This document shows positions 1-10,000 of a stretch of DNA of 64,000 nt, in pieces (position 1 is the stretch's first letter; every line of letters begins with the position of its first letter). The DNA is from Comamonadaceae bacterium (lineage in GTDB: Bacteria; Pseudomonadota; Gammaproteobacteria; Burkholderiales; Burkholderiaceae_C), in contig CANJWZ010000020.1 in NCBI GenBank assembly GCA_947478725.1, positions 1 to 64,000 of the forward strand, read 5' to 3'. A program made the position numbers and the translations under genes. The notes below the pieces were generated by a model that worked only from the letters and a program-made list of their open reading frames with translations, had not been told where the DNA came from and did not search any database.

Positions 1-699
1 CGCTACGTGCTGCAAAGTGAATCGTTTGCCAAAGCCAAGCTGGACACCGCCTTGATCCCGCGTGAAGAGGCGGTGCTGTTCAAACAAGAGCGGATTGGCT
101 TGCCCATGGCCGTTGCATGCGCTGTGGCGCAAACGCTGTTGAAGGAAAAGTCCTTGGAGACGAATGACCCCTTCAGCCGCCGCGATGGCTGGCAGTCGCA
201 TGGCGTGGCGCTGCGGCGCTTTGAGTTTGAGTTTCATGGCGAACTGCACCCAGCTGCCCTGACTTACCTGCACGAGGGCGCTTTGCATCTGGCCGCAGGC
301 GGTGTGGCGGGCGTGCTGACTTTTTCATCAGCAGCTGACGCCATCAACGTTCAGTTTGACGGGCAGCGCATCACCGCCAGAACCTACCAGCATAACGGTG
401 TGACCTATATCTTCAGTGGGCAAGGTGCTACACAAATAATAGCAATTGATTTGCTGGCGCATGCTGGTGTGGCACAAATCGAAGGCGGCCGTTTGACCGC
501 TCCCATGCCGGGCAAGGTGGTGTCGTTTGCGGTCAAGGCGGGCGACAAAGTCAGCAAGGGCCAGGCGCTGGCCGTGATGGAGGCCATGAAGATGGAGCAC
601 ACCATTGCCGCACCGGTGGACGGCGTGGTCGAGGAGCTGCTTTACGCACCGGGCGACCAGGTGGCTGAAGGCGCAGAGCTTTTAAAACTGGGAGCTTAA
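1..699 (+). CDS. Biotin-dependent acyl-CoA carboxylase alpha subunit, C-terminal part (probably methylcrotonyl-CoA carboxylase); 5' truncated by window edge
   Basis: Frame open from base 1; biotinyl motif MEAMKMEH in a C-terminal BCCP domain; HMG-CoA lyase lies downstream. Confidence 0.88.
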   Translation, partial: RYVLQSESFAKAKLDTALIPREEAVLFKQERIGLPMAVACAVAQTLLKEKSLETNDPFSRRDGWQSHGVALRRFEFEFHGELHPAALTYLHEGALHLAAGGVAGVLTFSSAADAINVQFDGQRITARTYQHNGVTYIFSGQGATQIIAIDLLAHAGVAQIEGGRLTAPMPGKVVSFAVKAGDKVSKGQALAVMEAMKMEHTIAAPVDGVVEELLYAPGDQVAEGAELLKLGA

Positions 700-703
700 G
701 CCG

Positions 704-1633
704 ATGCGCGTGACGTTTTGCTGTACGGATACGAAGGCCCAACCCTGGCTGGACGGCCTGCGCGCTGCCCTGCCGGGCGCGCAGCTTGAGCTGTGGGCGC
801 CAGGCGCCAGCCCAGCCGACTACGCTGTGGTGTGGGCACCCCCGCAAGCCTTTTTTGACGCGCAAACGGCCCTCAAAGGTATTTTCAATATCGGTGCCGG
901 TGTGGATGCGCTGATGAAGCTGCGCCTGCCTTCGGGCGTGCCAGTGGTGCGGCTCGACGATGCGGGCATGTCGGTGCAAATGGCTGAATATGTGTGCCAT
1001 GCGGTGATCCGGCATTTCAGGGAATTTGATGCCTATGAAGCCGATCTGGCAGGCGGCCAATGGTCGTTTCGCAAGCCGCGTGTGCGTGCAGACTTTCCTG
1101 TCGGCTTGATGGGCTTGGGCGTGCTGGGTGAGCGTGTGGCGCTGGCGCTAAAGCAGTTTGATTTTCCGGTGCTGGGCTGGAGCCGCTCAGCAAAAGCCGT
1201 CGATGGTGTGCAGTGTTTCTCAGGAACGGATGGGTTGGATGACTTTCTGGCCGCCTCCCGCATCCTGGTCTGCCTGCTGCCCCTGACGCCTGAAACGGAC
1301 AGTATTTTGAACCGGCGTCACCTGACACAGCTGTTGCCTGGCGCGTATCTCATCAATGTGGCGCGCGGTGGCCACCTGGTGGATGATGACTTGTTGGCGC
1401 TGATTGACAGCGGGCATCTGGCCGGTGCGACGCTGGATGTTTTCAGACAAGAACCCTTGCCACCCGAGCACCGGTTCTGGAAGCACCCCAAAATCAAGGT
1501 AACGCCGCATACATCTGCACGGACCTTGCGGGACGAGAGCATTGCGCAGATCGCTGGCAAAATTCAGGCGCTGCAAGGCGGTGCGGCTATTGGCAGCATC
1601 GCAGGCATCGTGGACATGAAAAAAGGATACTAA
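704..1633 (+). CDS. ghrA: D-2-hydroxyacid dehydrogenase (glyoxylate/hydroxypyruvate reductase A-like)
   Basis: ORF 309 aa; GLMGLGVLGERVA nucleotide-binding motif, INVARGGHLVDDDLL and TPHTSA motifs. Confidence 0.85.
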   Translation: MRVTFCCTDTKAQPWLDGLRAALPGAQLELWAPGASPADYAVVWAPPQAFFDAQTALKGIFNIGAGVDALMKLRLPSGVPVVRLDDAGMSVQMAEYVCHAVIRHFREFDAYEADLAGGQWSFRKPRVRADFPVGLMGLGVLGERVALALKQFDFPVLGWSRSAKAVDGVQCFSGTDGLDDFLAASRILVCLLPLTPETDSILNRRHLTQLLPGAYLINVARGGHLVDDDLLALIDSGHLAGATLDVFRQEPLPPEHRFWKHPKIKVTPHTSARTLRDESIAQIAGKIQALQGGAAIGSIAGIVDMKKGY

Positions 1634-1639
1634 TGACGT

Positions 1640-1815
1640 CGCCCCCACGGTCGTTCGCTTCGCGTAACTCCCTGCCCCCCGAGGGGGCCGCTGCCCTTGC
1701 AGGGCGCACTGCCGCCAGAGGCGGCGCTCTCGAGGCTGTCCAACCCCACTCAAGTGGGCTTGGAGCCGCAGCCTCAAGCCTGCGGACTGGCAGAGCCAGA
1801 TCCGCGGCCCCTGTT
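1640..1815. repeat. Copy of dispersed G/C-rich hairpin repeat (family B) with extra hairpins downstream
   Basis: gcccccacg...ctgccccccgagggggc core, then hairpins ccgccagaggcgg, cccactcaagtggg and ccgcagcctcaagcctgcgg. Confidence 0.7.
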
Positions 1816-1876
1816 TGATTTAAGAGATTACCGTCACTCACCGCGCATTGCCTGCATATTCCGTGAAAGTACCTTT

Positions 1877-2785
1877 ATGAACCTGCCTTTCAAAGTCAAA
1901 CTGGTGGACGTTGGCCCGCGCGATGGCCTGCAAAACGAGAAAGCACCAGTGCCTGCGGCAGTCAAAATTGAGCTGGTGCATCGCTTACAAGAAGCCGGCC
2001 TGAAGGAGCTGGAAGTGACCAGTTTTGTGTCGCCCAAATGGGTGCCGCAAATGGCCGATGCGCTGGACGTGATGGCCGGCATTGAGCGACGGGCAGATGT
2101 TCGTTATTCGGTGCTCACTCCCAACATGAAGGGCTTTGAAGCGGCGGTCACGGCCAAGCCCGATGAGATCGTGGTGTTTGCCTCAGCCAGCGAAGCCTTC
2201 AGCCAGCGCAATATCAATTGCTCGATTGCCGAGAGTATTGAACGCTTTGCACCGGTGGTAGCAGCGGCCAAAGCGGCTGGCATTCGGGTACGCGGCGCTA
2301 TTTCCTGTGCCGTGGGTTGTCCGTACGAGGGCGATATTGCGCCTGACCGGGTGGGGATGGTGGCCGGGCTGATGGCGGGCATTGGTGTCCAGCATATTGG
2401 TGTGGCCGACACGATTGGGGTGGGCACGCCACTGAAGGTGCAGCGCGCCATGGAGGCCGCGCTCAAGCACTACGGCATCAACGATATATCCGGCCACTTT
2501 CACGACACCTATGGTCAGGCACTGGGCAACACACTGGCCAGCCTGCAAGTGGGCGTGTGGCACTTCGATACGTCTGTGGCTGGCCTGGGCGGTTGCCCTT
2601 ATGCCAAAGGCGCGACCGGTAACGTCGCCACCGAGGACGTGGTCTACATGCTGCACGGTATGGGCATTGAAACCGGCATTGACCTGGACAAACTGGTTGA
2701 TGCGGGTCAGTACATCAGCGACTTTTTGGGCCGCAAGCCCAGCTCGCGTGCGGCTACTGCTTTGTTGAACAAGAGGGTTGGCTAG
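1877..2785 (+). CDS. mvaB: Hydroxymethylglutaryl-CoA lyase
   Basis: KLVDVGPRDGLQNE, TSFVSPKWVPQMAD, FHDTYGQALGN and GLGGCPYAKGATGNVATED motifs; start moved to ATG 1877. Confidence 0.93.
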   Translation: MNLPFKVKLVDVGPRDGLQNEKAPVPAAVKIELVHRLQEAGLKELEVTSFVSPKWVPQMADALDVMAGIERRADVRYSVLTPNMKGFEAAVTAKPDEIVVFASASEAFSQRNINCSIAESIERFAPVVAAAKAAGIRVRGAISCAVGCPYEGDIAPDRVGMVAGLMAGIGVQHIGVADTIGVGTPLKVQRAMEAALKHYGINDISGHFHDTYGQALGNTLASLQVGVWHFDTSVAGLGGCPYAKGATGNVATEDVVYMLHGMGIETGIDLDKLVDAGQYISDFLGRKPSSRAATALLNKRVG

Positions 2786-2872
2786 GTGCGCAGCGACGGG
2801 CCGCCCCTAGCAAGCACAGCCCCCTCGGGGGGCAGAGAGTTACATGAAATGAATGAACGTGGGGGTCTTACT
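2786..2872. repeat. Copy of dispersed family B repeat
   Basis: gggccgcccctagcaagcacagccccctcggggggcag...gtgggggt. Confidence 0.75.
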
Positions 2873-2890
2873 TTGTGTGGTTCGGAATTG

Positions 2891-3625
2891 ATGGCGCTGC
2901 CTGAAGGCGTTCAAAAAGTAGCCGCTTTGCTGCAAGCCAAAGCTCACCCTCATTTACCCGTCATGCTCGACGATGCGGCACGTACCGCACAGCAGGCGGC
3001 TGATGCGCTGGGCGTCAGTGTGGGTCAGATTGCCAAGAGCATTCTGTTTCGCCGCCGGTCAGACGATGCGGCCGTGCTGGTGGTCACATCGGGCGACCAG
3101 CGGGTTGATGAAAAAAAACTCGAGGCGCTGGTGTGCCCAGACGGCAAGCGCCTGGGACGGGCCGATGCGGCGTTTGTCAAAAGCAAAACCGGGTTTTCCA
3201 TCGGTGGTGTGTCGCCCCTGGCGCATGCCACGCCTTGTGTTTTGCTGATCGATGCATCTTTGTTTCGGTTCGATGAGATCTGGGCCGCTGCCGGGCACCC
3301 GAATGCGGTGTTTCAGTTGGCACCGGCAGACCTGGAGTGGCTGACGGGCGCGCCTGTGGTGGACGTTTCTGTTAACCCCGTGGAGGAGCAATCAGCCCAG
3401 TCAAGTGCTATTTCGTTGGTAGCATCTCGGGCTCTAAAAATAAGGGCTACAGCCGAGATGCTGTCGCCCTGTATATCGGTGTGCCGCATGCATGCCGTGA
3501 CCGGTTTGTGTGAAGGCTGCTTCAGAACCCGCGATGAAATTGCCGCCTGGGGCAACGCGGATGACGGTGCCAAAAGAGCCACCTGGACGCGCATTGAACA
3601 GCGCATGACTGACCTGCAGGCTTGA
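2891..3625 (+). CDS. YbaK/EbsC (aminoacyl-tRNA deacylase-like) protein with C-terminal DUF1289 domain
   Basis: YbaK-like N-terminal domain (ILFRRRSDDAAVLVVTSGDQRVD); SPCISVCRMH..GLCEGCFRT DUF1289 pattern; start chosen at MALPEGV. Confidence 0.8.
   Translation: MALPEGVQKVAALLQAKAHPHLPVMLDDAARTAQQAADALGVSVGQIAKSILFRRRSDDAAVLVVTSGDQRVDEKKLEALVCPDGKRLGRADAAFVKSKTGFSIGGVSPLAHATPCVLLIDASLFRFDEIWAAAGHPNAVFQLAPADLEWLTGAPVVDVSVNPVEEQSAQSSAISLVASRALKIRATAEMLSPCISVCRMHAVTGLCEGCFRTRDEIAAWGNADDGAKRATWTRIEQRMTDLQA
3403..3452 (+). repeat. Copy of dispersed mini-repeat (family A), in frame inside a CDS
   Basis: aagtgctatttcgttggtagcatctcgggctctaaaaataagggctacagcc. Confidence 0.65.
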
Positions 3626-3628
3626 CGC

Positions 3629-4270
3629 ATGAAGCACATCACCTTTCACCTCGACTTTATTTCGCCCTACGCTTATCTGGCGTTTGCGCAGTTACCCGAG
3701 GCATTAAAGGGCATCAGCTACGGCGTTGATTACCGGCCGGTGTTGTTTGCCGGCATGCTCAAACACCACGGTCAGCTGGGGCCGGCCGAGATCGCTCCCA
3801 AGCGCGACTGGACCTATCGGCAAGTCATGTGGCTGGCAGACAAGCTGGGGCTGGAGATGCGCATGCCTGCAAGCCACCCGTTCAATCCACTGCCGCTGCT
3901 CCGCTTGGCCCTGGCCTGTGGCCAGCGGGCGGGCGACAGCAACCGCTATGTGTGTGAGCAGATTTTCAAACACGTGTGGACCAGCGGCGCAGACATGAAC
4001 GATGCTGCGGCTTTTGAAACACTGCTGGCCCAGCTCAAGCCCCGCCATGACCTGGAAGGCAGCGACGTTAAAAACGGTTTGAAAGCCAATACCGACGCCG
4101 CCATCAGCAAGGGTGTTTTTGGGGTGCCCGCTTTTGAAGTCGATGGCCAGGTCTTTTGGGGCCTGGATGCGCTGCCCATGCTGCGTGACTATCTGCTCGA
4201 TGCGCCCTGGTTTGAAGCCGGTGGCTGGGAGCGCTCGCGTCAGGTCGCGGCAGGGGTTGTTCGACAGTGA
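3629..4270 (+). CDS. 2-hydroxychromene-2-carboxylate isomerase family (DsbA-like fold)
   Basis: ORF 213 aa; HLDFISPYAYLA...PVLFAGMLKHHG, FGVPAFEVDGQVFWGLDALPML. Confidence 0.87.
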   Translation: MKHITFHLDFISPYAYLAFAQLPEALKGISYGVDYRPVLFAGMLKHHGQLGPAEIAPKRDWTYRQVMWLADKLGLEMRMPASHPFNPLPLLRLALACGQRAGDSNRYVCEQIFKHVWTSGADMNDAAAFETLLAQLKPRHDLEGSDVKNGLKANTDAAISKGVFGVPAFEVDGQVFWGLDALPMLRDYLLDAPWFEAGGWERSRQVAAGVVRQ

Positions 4271-4442
4271 TCGAAAATTGACCCAGCGTTTTCCCTCAAA
4301 ATCCGCATCTTGAAAAGTTTTTGTCGGGTTTTCCCTTGAGTTGTAAGGCCTTGTTAGTTTCGCGTCAGAACGCGGTCAGCCACAACCAAAACAATGCACG
4401 AGTCTTCCATTTTGGAAGTCTTATTATTTTTTGGAGACAGCT

Positions 4443-6119
4443 ATGGCAACATCAACCGTCGCTCCACGTCCCATGAGCGCTGAAGAGAAGAAAGTGATCT
4501 TCGCTTCCTCGCTGGGTACCGTGTTTGAGTGGTACGACTTTTATCTGTATGGCTCACTGGCCGCTGTGATCGCCAAACAGTTCTTTGGCGGACTGGACCC
4601 CACATCGGCCTACATTTTCGCGTTGTTGGCGTTCGCTGCAGGCTTTATTGTGCGTCCGTTCGGTGCGTTGGTTTTTGGCCGCCTGGGCGACATGATTGGC
4701 CGCAAGTACACCTTTTTGGTCACGATCGTGATCATGGGTTCGGCGACGTTTATCGTCGGCCTGCTGCCTAACTACGCCACCATCGGTATTGCTGCCCCGA
4801 TCATTCTGGTCGCACTGCGCATGCTGCAAGGCTTGGCATTGGGTGGTGAATATGGCGGCGCTGCCACTTATGTTGCCGAGCATTCCCCCATGGGCAAGCG
4901 TGGCGCGTACACCGCCTGGATTCAAACCACCGCCACGCTGGGTTTGTTCCTGTCGTTGATCGTGATTCTGGTCACCCGCGAATTGACCGGCCCGGCTTTT
5001 GAAGTCTGGGGCTGGCGCGTTCCCTTCCTGCTGTCCATCTTGCTGCTGGCCGTGTCGGTTTACATTCGTTTGAGCATGAACGAATCACCCGCTTTTGCCA
5101 AGATGAAGGCTGAAGGCAAAACCTCCAAAGCGCCGCTGTCCGAGTCCTTCGGCCAGTGGAAGAACCTGAAAATCGTGATTCTGGCGCTGATTGGTTTGAC
5201 CGCAGGTCAGGCCGTGGTCTGGTACACCGGTCAGTTTTATGCGCTGTTCTTCTTGCAGTCGATCGCCAAAGTGGACCCGAAAACCGCCAACTTGCTGATT
5301 GCCGCGTCGCTGGTGATCGGTACGCCGTTTTTCATCTTCTTCGGCTCGCTGTCAGACAAAATTGGCCGCAAGCCCATCATCCTGGGTGGCTGCCTGATTG
5401 CTGCCTTGACCTACTTCACGGTCTTCCCCATGCTGCTGAATTACGCCAATCCGGCGCTGGTCGCTGCACAAAAGGCTGTACCTGTCACTGTGACTGCTGA
5501 TCAGGCCACCTGCTCCTTCCAGGGCAGCCCGATTGCGCGTCCGATCGACTTCACCAGCTCCTGCGACATTGCCAAGCGCACGTTGACAGAGAACTATATT
5601 CCCTACAAAAACGTGACTGGTGCAGCCGGTTCTATCGCTGTCATCAAGCTGGGTGACAAAGAGATCCCGTCCCTGAACGCCACCCTCAATGACAAGCGCG
5701 ATGCGTTCTCGCCTGACAGCGGCAAAGCGATTGCAGACTTCAAAAAAGCCGTGGTTGAAACCGCGAAAACGGCAGGCCTGACAGCCAAAGCCGACGACAA
5801 GACCATGAACAAAGGCATGGTGTTGGCGGTGCTGGTGTTCCTGGTGATTCTGGTCACCATGGTGTATGGCCCGATTGCTGCCATGCTGGTTGAGATGTTC
5901 CCAACCCGTATCCGCTACACCTCGATGAGCTTGCCTTATCACATTGGTAACGGCTGGTTTGGCGGTTTGCTGCCCACCACGGCATTCGCCATGGTGGCTG
6001 CGACAGGCGACATTTTCTATGGCTTGTGGTACCCGGTGATCGTTGCAGCCGCCACCTTCGTCATTGGCATGCTGTTGATCAAAGAGACCAAAGACGTCGA
6101 TATTTTTGCCAACGACTAA
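4443..6119 (+). CDS. MFS transporter, metabolite:H+ symporter (MHS) family
   Basis: SSLGTVFEWYDFYLYGSLAAVIAKQFF, FGRLGDMIGRKYTF and GGEYGGAATYVAEHSP motifs; extra loop of about 110 aa before the last TM helices. Confidence 0.9.
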   Translation: MATSTVAPRPMSAEEKKVIFASSLGTVFEWYDFYLYGSLAAVIAKQFFGGLDPTSAYIFALLAFAAGFIVRPFGALVFGRLGDMIGRKYTFLVTIVIMGSATFIVGLLPNYATIGIAAPIILVALRMLQGLALGGEYGGAATYVAEHSPMGKRGAYTAWIQTTATLGLFLSLIVILVTRELTGPAFEVWGWRVPFLLSILLLAVSVYIRLSMNESPAFAKMKAEGKTSKAPLSESFGQWKNLKIVILALIGLTAGQAVVWYTGQFYALFFLQSIAKVDPKTANLLIAASLVIGTPFFIFFGSLSDKIGRKPIILGGCLIAALTYFTVFPMLLNYANPALVAAQKAVPVTVTADQATCSFQGSPIARPIDFTSSCDIAKRTLTENYIPYKNVTGAAGSIAVIKLGDKEIPSLNATLNDKRDAFSPDSGKAIADFKKAVVETAKTAGLTAKADDKTMNKGMVLAVLVFLVILVTMVYGPIAAMLVEMFPTRIRYTSMSLPYHIGNGWFGGLLPTTAFAMVAATGDIFYGLWYPVIVAAATFVIGMLLIKETKDVDIFAND

Positions 6120-6138
6120 GGTTTAGTTTTTGTCACCC

Positions 6139-6173
6139 AAGGCCCTCGCCGCTTGTCGAGGGCCTTTTTTTTG
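6139..6173 (+). terminator. Rho-independent terminator of the MHS transporter gene
   Basis: ggccctcg-ccgctt(gt)-cgagggcc followed by tttttttt. Confidence 0.85.
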
Positions 6174-6186
6174 TAAAGAGCGCATC

Positions 6187-6321
6187 ATGTGGAAATTGCT
6201 TGTTGGATTCATCGTTTTTGCCGGTTTGGCTTTGTATCTGCTGATGAAGGGCGGAGACATTGACATGAGCGGAGAAAAGCACGGCTTATTGAATGCCCAT
6301 GTTATTTTTGTGAAGGTTTGA
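6187..6321 (+). CDS. Small single-TM hypothetical protein (44 aa)
   Basis: ATG 6187, MWKLLVGFIVFAGLALYLLMKGGDIDMSGEKHG; hydrophobic N-terminal half. Confidence 0.5.
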   Translation: MWKLLVGFIVFAGLALYLLMKGGDIDMSGEKHGLLNAHVIFVKV

Positions 6322-6415
6322 TGCTAAGGTTACGTTTCGTCACTTGAACTTGTAACCGCCTCCTTGAACCTCGTCTTCATCTGGCTGCAGCGCAACTGAC
6401 TTACTGGAGGCGAAG

Positions 6416-6925
6416 ATGATTTACACCAAAACCGAGCTGGGTAGAACGGTGCTGCAGGACAGGTCACTGGGCCTGAGTCCCCGGCAGCGCTCAGCGTTCA
6501 TCCTGTTTGATGGCGCGCGCGGTGTGGAAGAGGTGCTCAAGCTCACCAAGGCCCTGGGGGTGACAGCTGATGACATCAGCTGGCTGGTTGAATTGGCTTT
6601 GTTGGCGCCAAAGGATGCAGTCGCTGACCGCCAACAGGCTGATGCGGCACAGTCTCCCTTGGCAGCGCCTGGCCTTGGTGCTGCCTTGCCGGGCTTGACA
6701 GCGTCTGCAGGCGAGTTCCCCGCTCTCGACGACCAGGCGCACTATGCCCGCGCCTATCCCATCGCGGTCCGTTTGACGAGCAGTCTGGGTTTGCGCGGTT
6801 TCAGGCTCAACCTCGCGGTTGAATCAGCCGCTGATCTGGAAGCGCTCAAAGACCTGGCCCCCAAAATCAAGGAAGCCGTGGGCATGGACAAGTTCAAGGA
6901 ACTCGAGGACGCGCTTTACCGTTAG
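6416..6925 (+). CDS. Hypothetical protein (169 aa)
   Basis: ORF with upstream ggaggcg; no family recognised. Confidence 0.7.
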   Translation: MIYTKTELGRTVLQDRSLGLSPRQRSAFILFDGARGVEEVLKLTKALGVTADDISWLVELALLAPKDAVADRQQADAAQSPLAAPGLGAALPGLTASAGEFPALDDQAHYARAYPIAVRLTSSLGLRGFRLNLAVESAADLEALKDLAPKIKEAVGMDKFKELEDALYR

Positions 6926-7024
6926 GTGCCTGTGATTGGTCGTCGCATGCCCGATAACCACATGGACAGCTTGGCCGCCGTGCCTGCCTAAAATGTCCGA
7001 CCTCTTCAGGAAAGCACTCACGAC

Positions 7025-10000
7025 ATGCCCCAGGGAACCATCCGCATTCGCGGCGCGCGCCAGCACAATCTCAAAAATATTGACCTGGACATCCGTACCA
7101 ATGAAATGACGGTCGTCACCGGGCCAAGCGGTTCGGGCAAGTCGTCGCTGGTGTTTGACACCCTTTTTGCCGAAGGCCAGCGCCGCTACGTCGAAACCTT
7201 TTCGGCCTATGCCCGGCAGTTTTTGGACCGCATGGACAAACCTGCCGTTGACAAGGTCGAAGGCGTGCCGCCGGCGATTGCGATTGACCAGACCAATCCG
7301 GTGCGAAGCTCGCGCTCGACGGTCGGCACCATGACAGAGCTGAATGACCATCTGAAGCTGCTTTATGCAAGGTCGGCCCAGTTGTTTGACAAGCAAACCG
7401 CGCAAGCCGTGCGACATGACACGCCCGAGTCGATTTATGCGGAGTTGATGGCGCGCACGGCTGAGTTGGATGCACAATTTTCCAACGGGCGCGCTCCCGA
7501 AGGAAAATTAGCCCCCTCGGGGGGCAGCGAAGTACGCGAAGCGACGAGAGTGGGGGCTCGTGTGGTGATGACTTTTCCGGTAGAACTGCCCGGCAATACC
7601 AGCGCAGAGCAACTGGAGCAATGGTTATCAGCCAGCGGTTTTACCCGCGTGCATGCCGAACGTGAAGTGGCCACACCTGCTGGGCCGCACAAACTGCTGG
7701 ATGTGGTGGCCGACAGGTTTCGGATTCAGACGATTGAAAAAGCGCGTGCGGTTGAGGCGATTGAAGTGGCCATCAAGCGGGGTGGTGGGCGCTTGAATGT
7801 GTATGTTCAATCAGATGGGCAAGATGAAAAGATGTGGCGCTTTTCCACTGGCTTGCATTGCCCCGACAGCGACACGCGTTACACCGACCCAACGCCCTCA
7901 CTGTTCTCGTTCAACTCCGCGATGGGCGCGTGCGACAAGTGCAAGGGCTTTGGCCGCGTGATTGGCGTGGACTACGGCCTGGTGATCCCTAACGACAAGC
8001 TGACGCTGCGCGCGGGTGCGGTCAAGGTCATGCAAACCCCGGCCTGGCAAGAGGCGCAAGACGATTTGATGCGCCACGCTGAAAGCGCCGGTATTCCGCG
8101 TGACACGCCTTGGTACAAGCTCACGCCCGAGCATCAGGCCTGGGTGATCAACGGCTCGCCCAACTGGAATGGCAAGTGGAGCCAGCACTGGTTTGGCATC
8201 AAACGCTTTTTTGAATACCTGGAGTCCAAGTCCTACAAGATGCATATCCGCGTCTTGCTGTCCAAGTACCGCAGCTACACGCCGTGCGAGACTTGCGGCA
8301 GCGCACGCTTAAAGCTCGAATCGCTGCTGTGGCGGCTGGGTACCCAAGAAGCAGCCGATGCCGTGCTGCCACCGGCGGAGCGTTTCATGCCGGTTGGCGT
8401 GACGTGGACACGCGCGCAACTGGAGGCAATGCCAGGCTTGTGTTTGCACGACCTGATGCGCTTGCCGATTGATAAATTACAAAAGTTCTCGGCCAGTTTG
8501 TCGCACGCTGCCCTGGGCGATGACGCAGAGCAAAAAGCCCTCAAGTCCCTTTTTGAAGAAATCCAGACCCGGCTGAAATACCTGTGCGACGTCGGCATTG
8601 GCTACCTCACACTGGACCGGCAAAGCCGCACCCTGTCGGGCGGTGAGGTGCAGCGCATCAACCTGACGACGGCGCTCGGCACCTCCTTGGTCAACACCCT
8701 GTTTGTATTGGACGAGCCTTCGATTGGCCTGCACCCGCGCGACATGAACCGCATCACCCAGGCCATGCACCGCTTGCGCGACGCGGGCAACACGCTGGTG
8801 GTGGTCGAGCATGACCCGGCGGTGATGCTGGCCGCCGACCGCATGATCGACATGGGCCCTGGCCCGGGTGAGAAGGGTGGGCAGATTGTGTTTGACGGCA
8901 CGCCGGAAGACTTAAAGCATGCCGACACGCTGACGGGTGCTTACCTGGGAGCCCGCAAGCAGGTCGGCATGGGTTTCAAGCGCCCGGTGACCGACAGCAC
9001 GCCGCGTTTGATTCTGGAAGGCGCACGTGACCACAACCTGAAAAATCTCACAGTCGATTTTCCTTTGCAGCGCCTGGTCTGCGTGACGGGCGTCAGTGGC
9101 TCGGGCAAGTCCACGCTGATGCAGGACATTCTGGCCCCCGCGCTGCTGCGCCAGTTTGGCAAGGCCACCGAAACGCCCGGCCTGCATGACCGCCTGATGG
9201 GCGCTGACCATCTGACGGATGTGGTGTTTGTTGACCAGTCGCCCATCGGGAAAACCGCACGCTCCAACCCGGCCAGCTATGTAGGCGCATGGGACGCGGT
9301 GCGCGAGCTGTTTGCCCAGGCACCGTTGGCACGGCAGCGCAGCTACACCTCGTCCAAGTTCAGCTTCAACAACGGCGATGGACGTTGCCCAACCTGTGGC
9401 GGTTCAGGTTTTGAGCATGTCGAAATGCAGTTTTTGAGTGATGTTTACTTGCGCTGCCCGGACTGCGATGGCAAGCGCTACCGTCCCGAGATTCTGGAAG
9501 TCACCATCGAGCGCAAAGCCATCGGTCAAACCGTTTCAAAGATTTTGAATGTGGCTGATGTGCTTGACCTGACGGTCAGCGAAGCCGTACAACTGTTTGC
9601 CCAAGACCGCGAGGTGGTGCGCGCCCTGCAACCCATCGTGGATGTGGGGCTGGAATACGTCAAGCTCGGCCAGCCTGTGCCCACGCTGTCCGGCGGTGAA
9701 GCCCAGCGCCTGAAGCTGGCGGGGTTTTTAGCCGATGCGAGCAAAACCCGCAGCGCCAGCAAGCAGGCTCTGGCCCTGCGCCACCCGAGCAAGGGCACGC
9801 TGTTTTTATTCGACGAGCCCACCACCGGCCTGCACTTTGACGACATCGCCAAGCTCATGCGTGCGCTGCGCAAGCTGCTTGAAGCGGGCCATTCGCTCAT
9901 CATCATTGAGCACAATCTGGACGTGATTCGTTCTGCCGACTGGATCATTGATCTGGGCCCCGAGGGCGGCGAAGCAGGCGGCCTGCTGGTGGCAGAAGGT

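Noticed and set aside
1697-1876. N-terminal extension of the HMG-CoA lyase ORF
   Set aside because: Encoded by a family B repeat; conserved protein begins at 1877.
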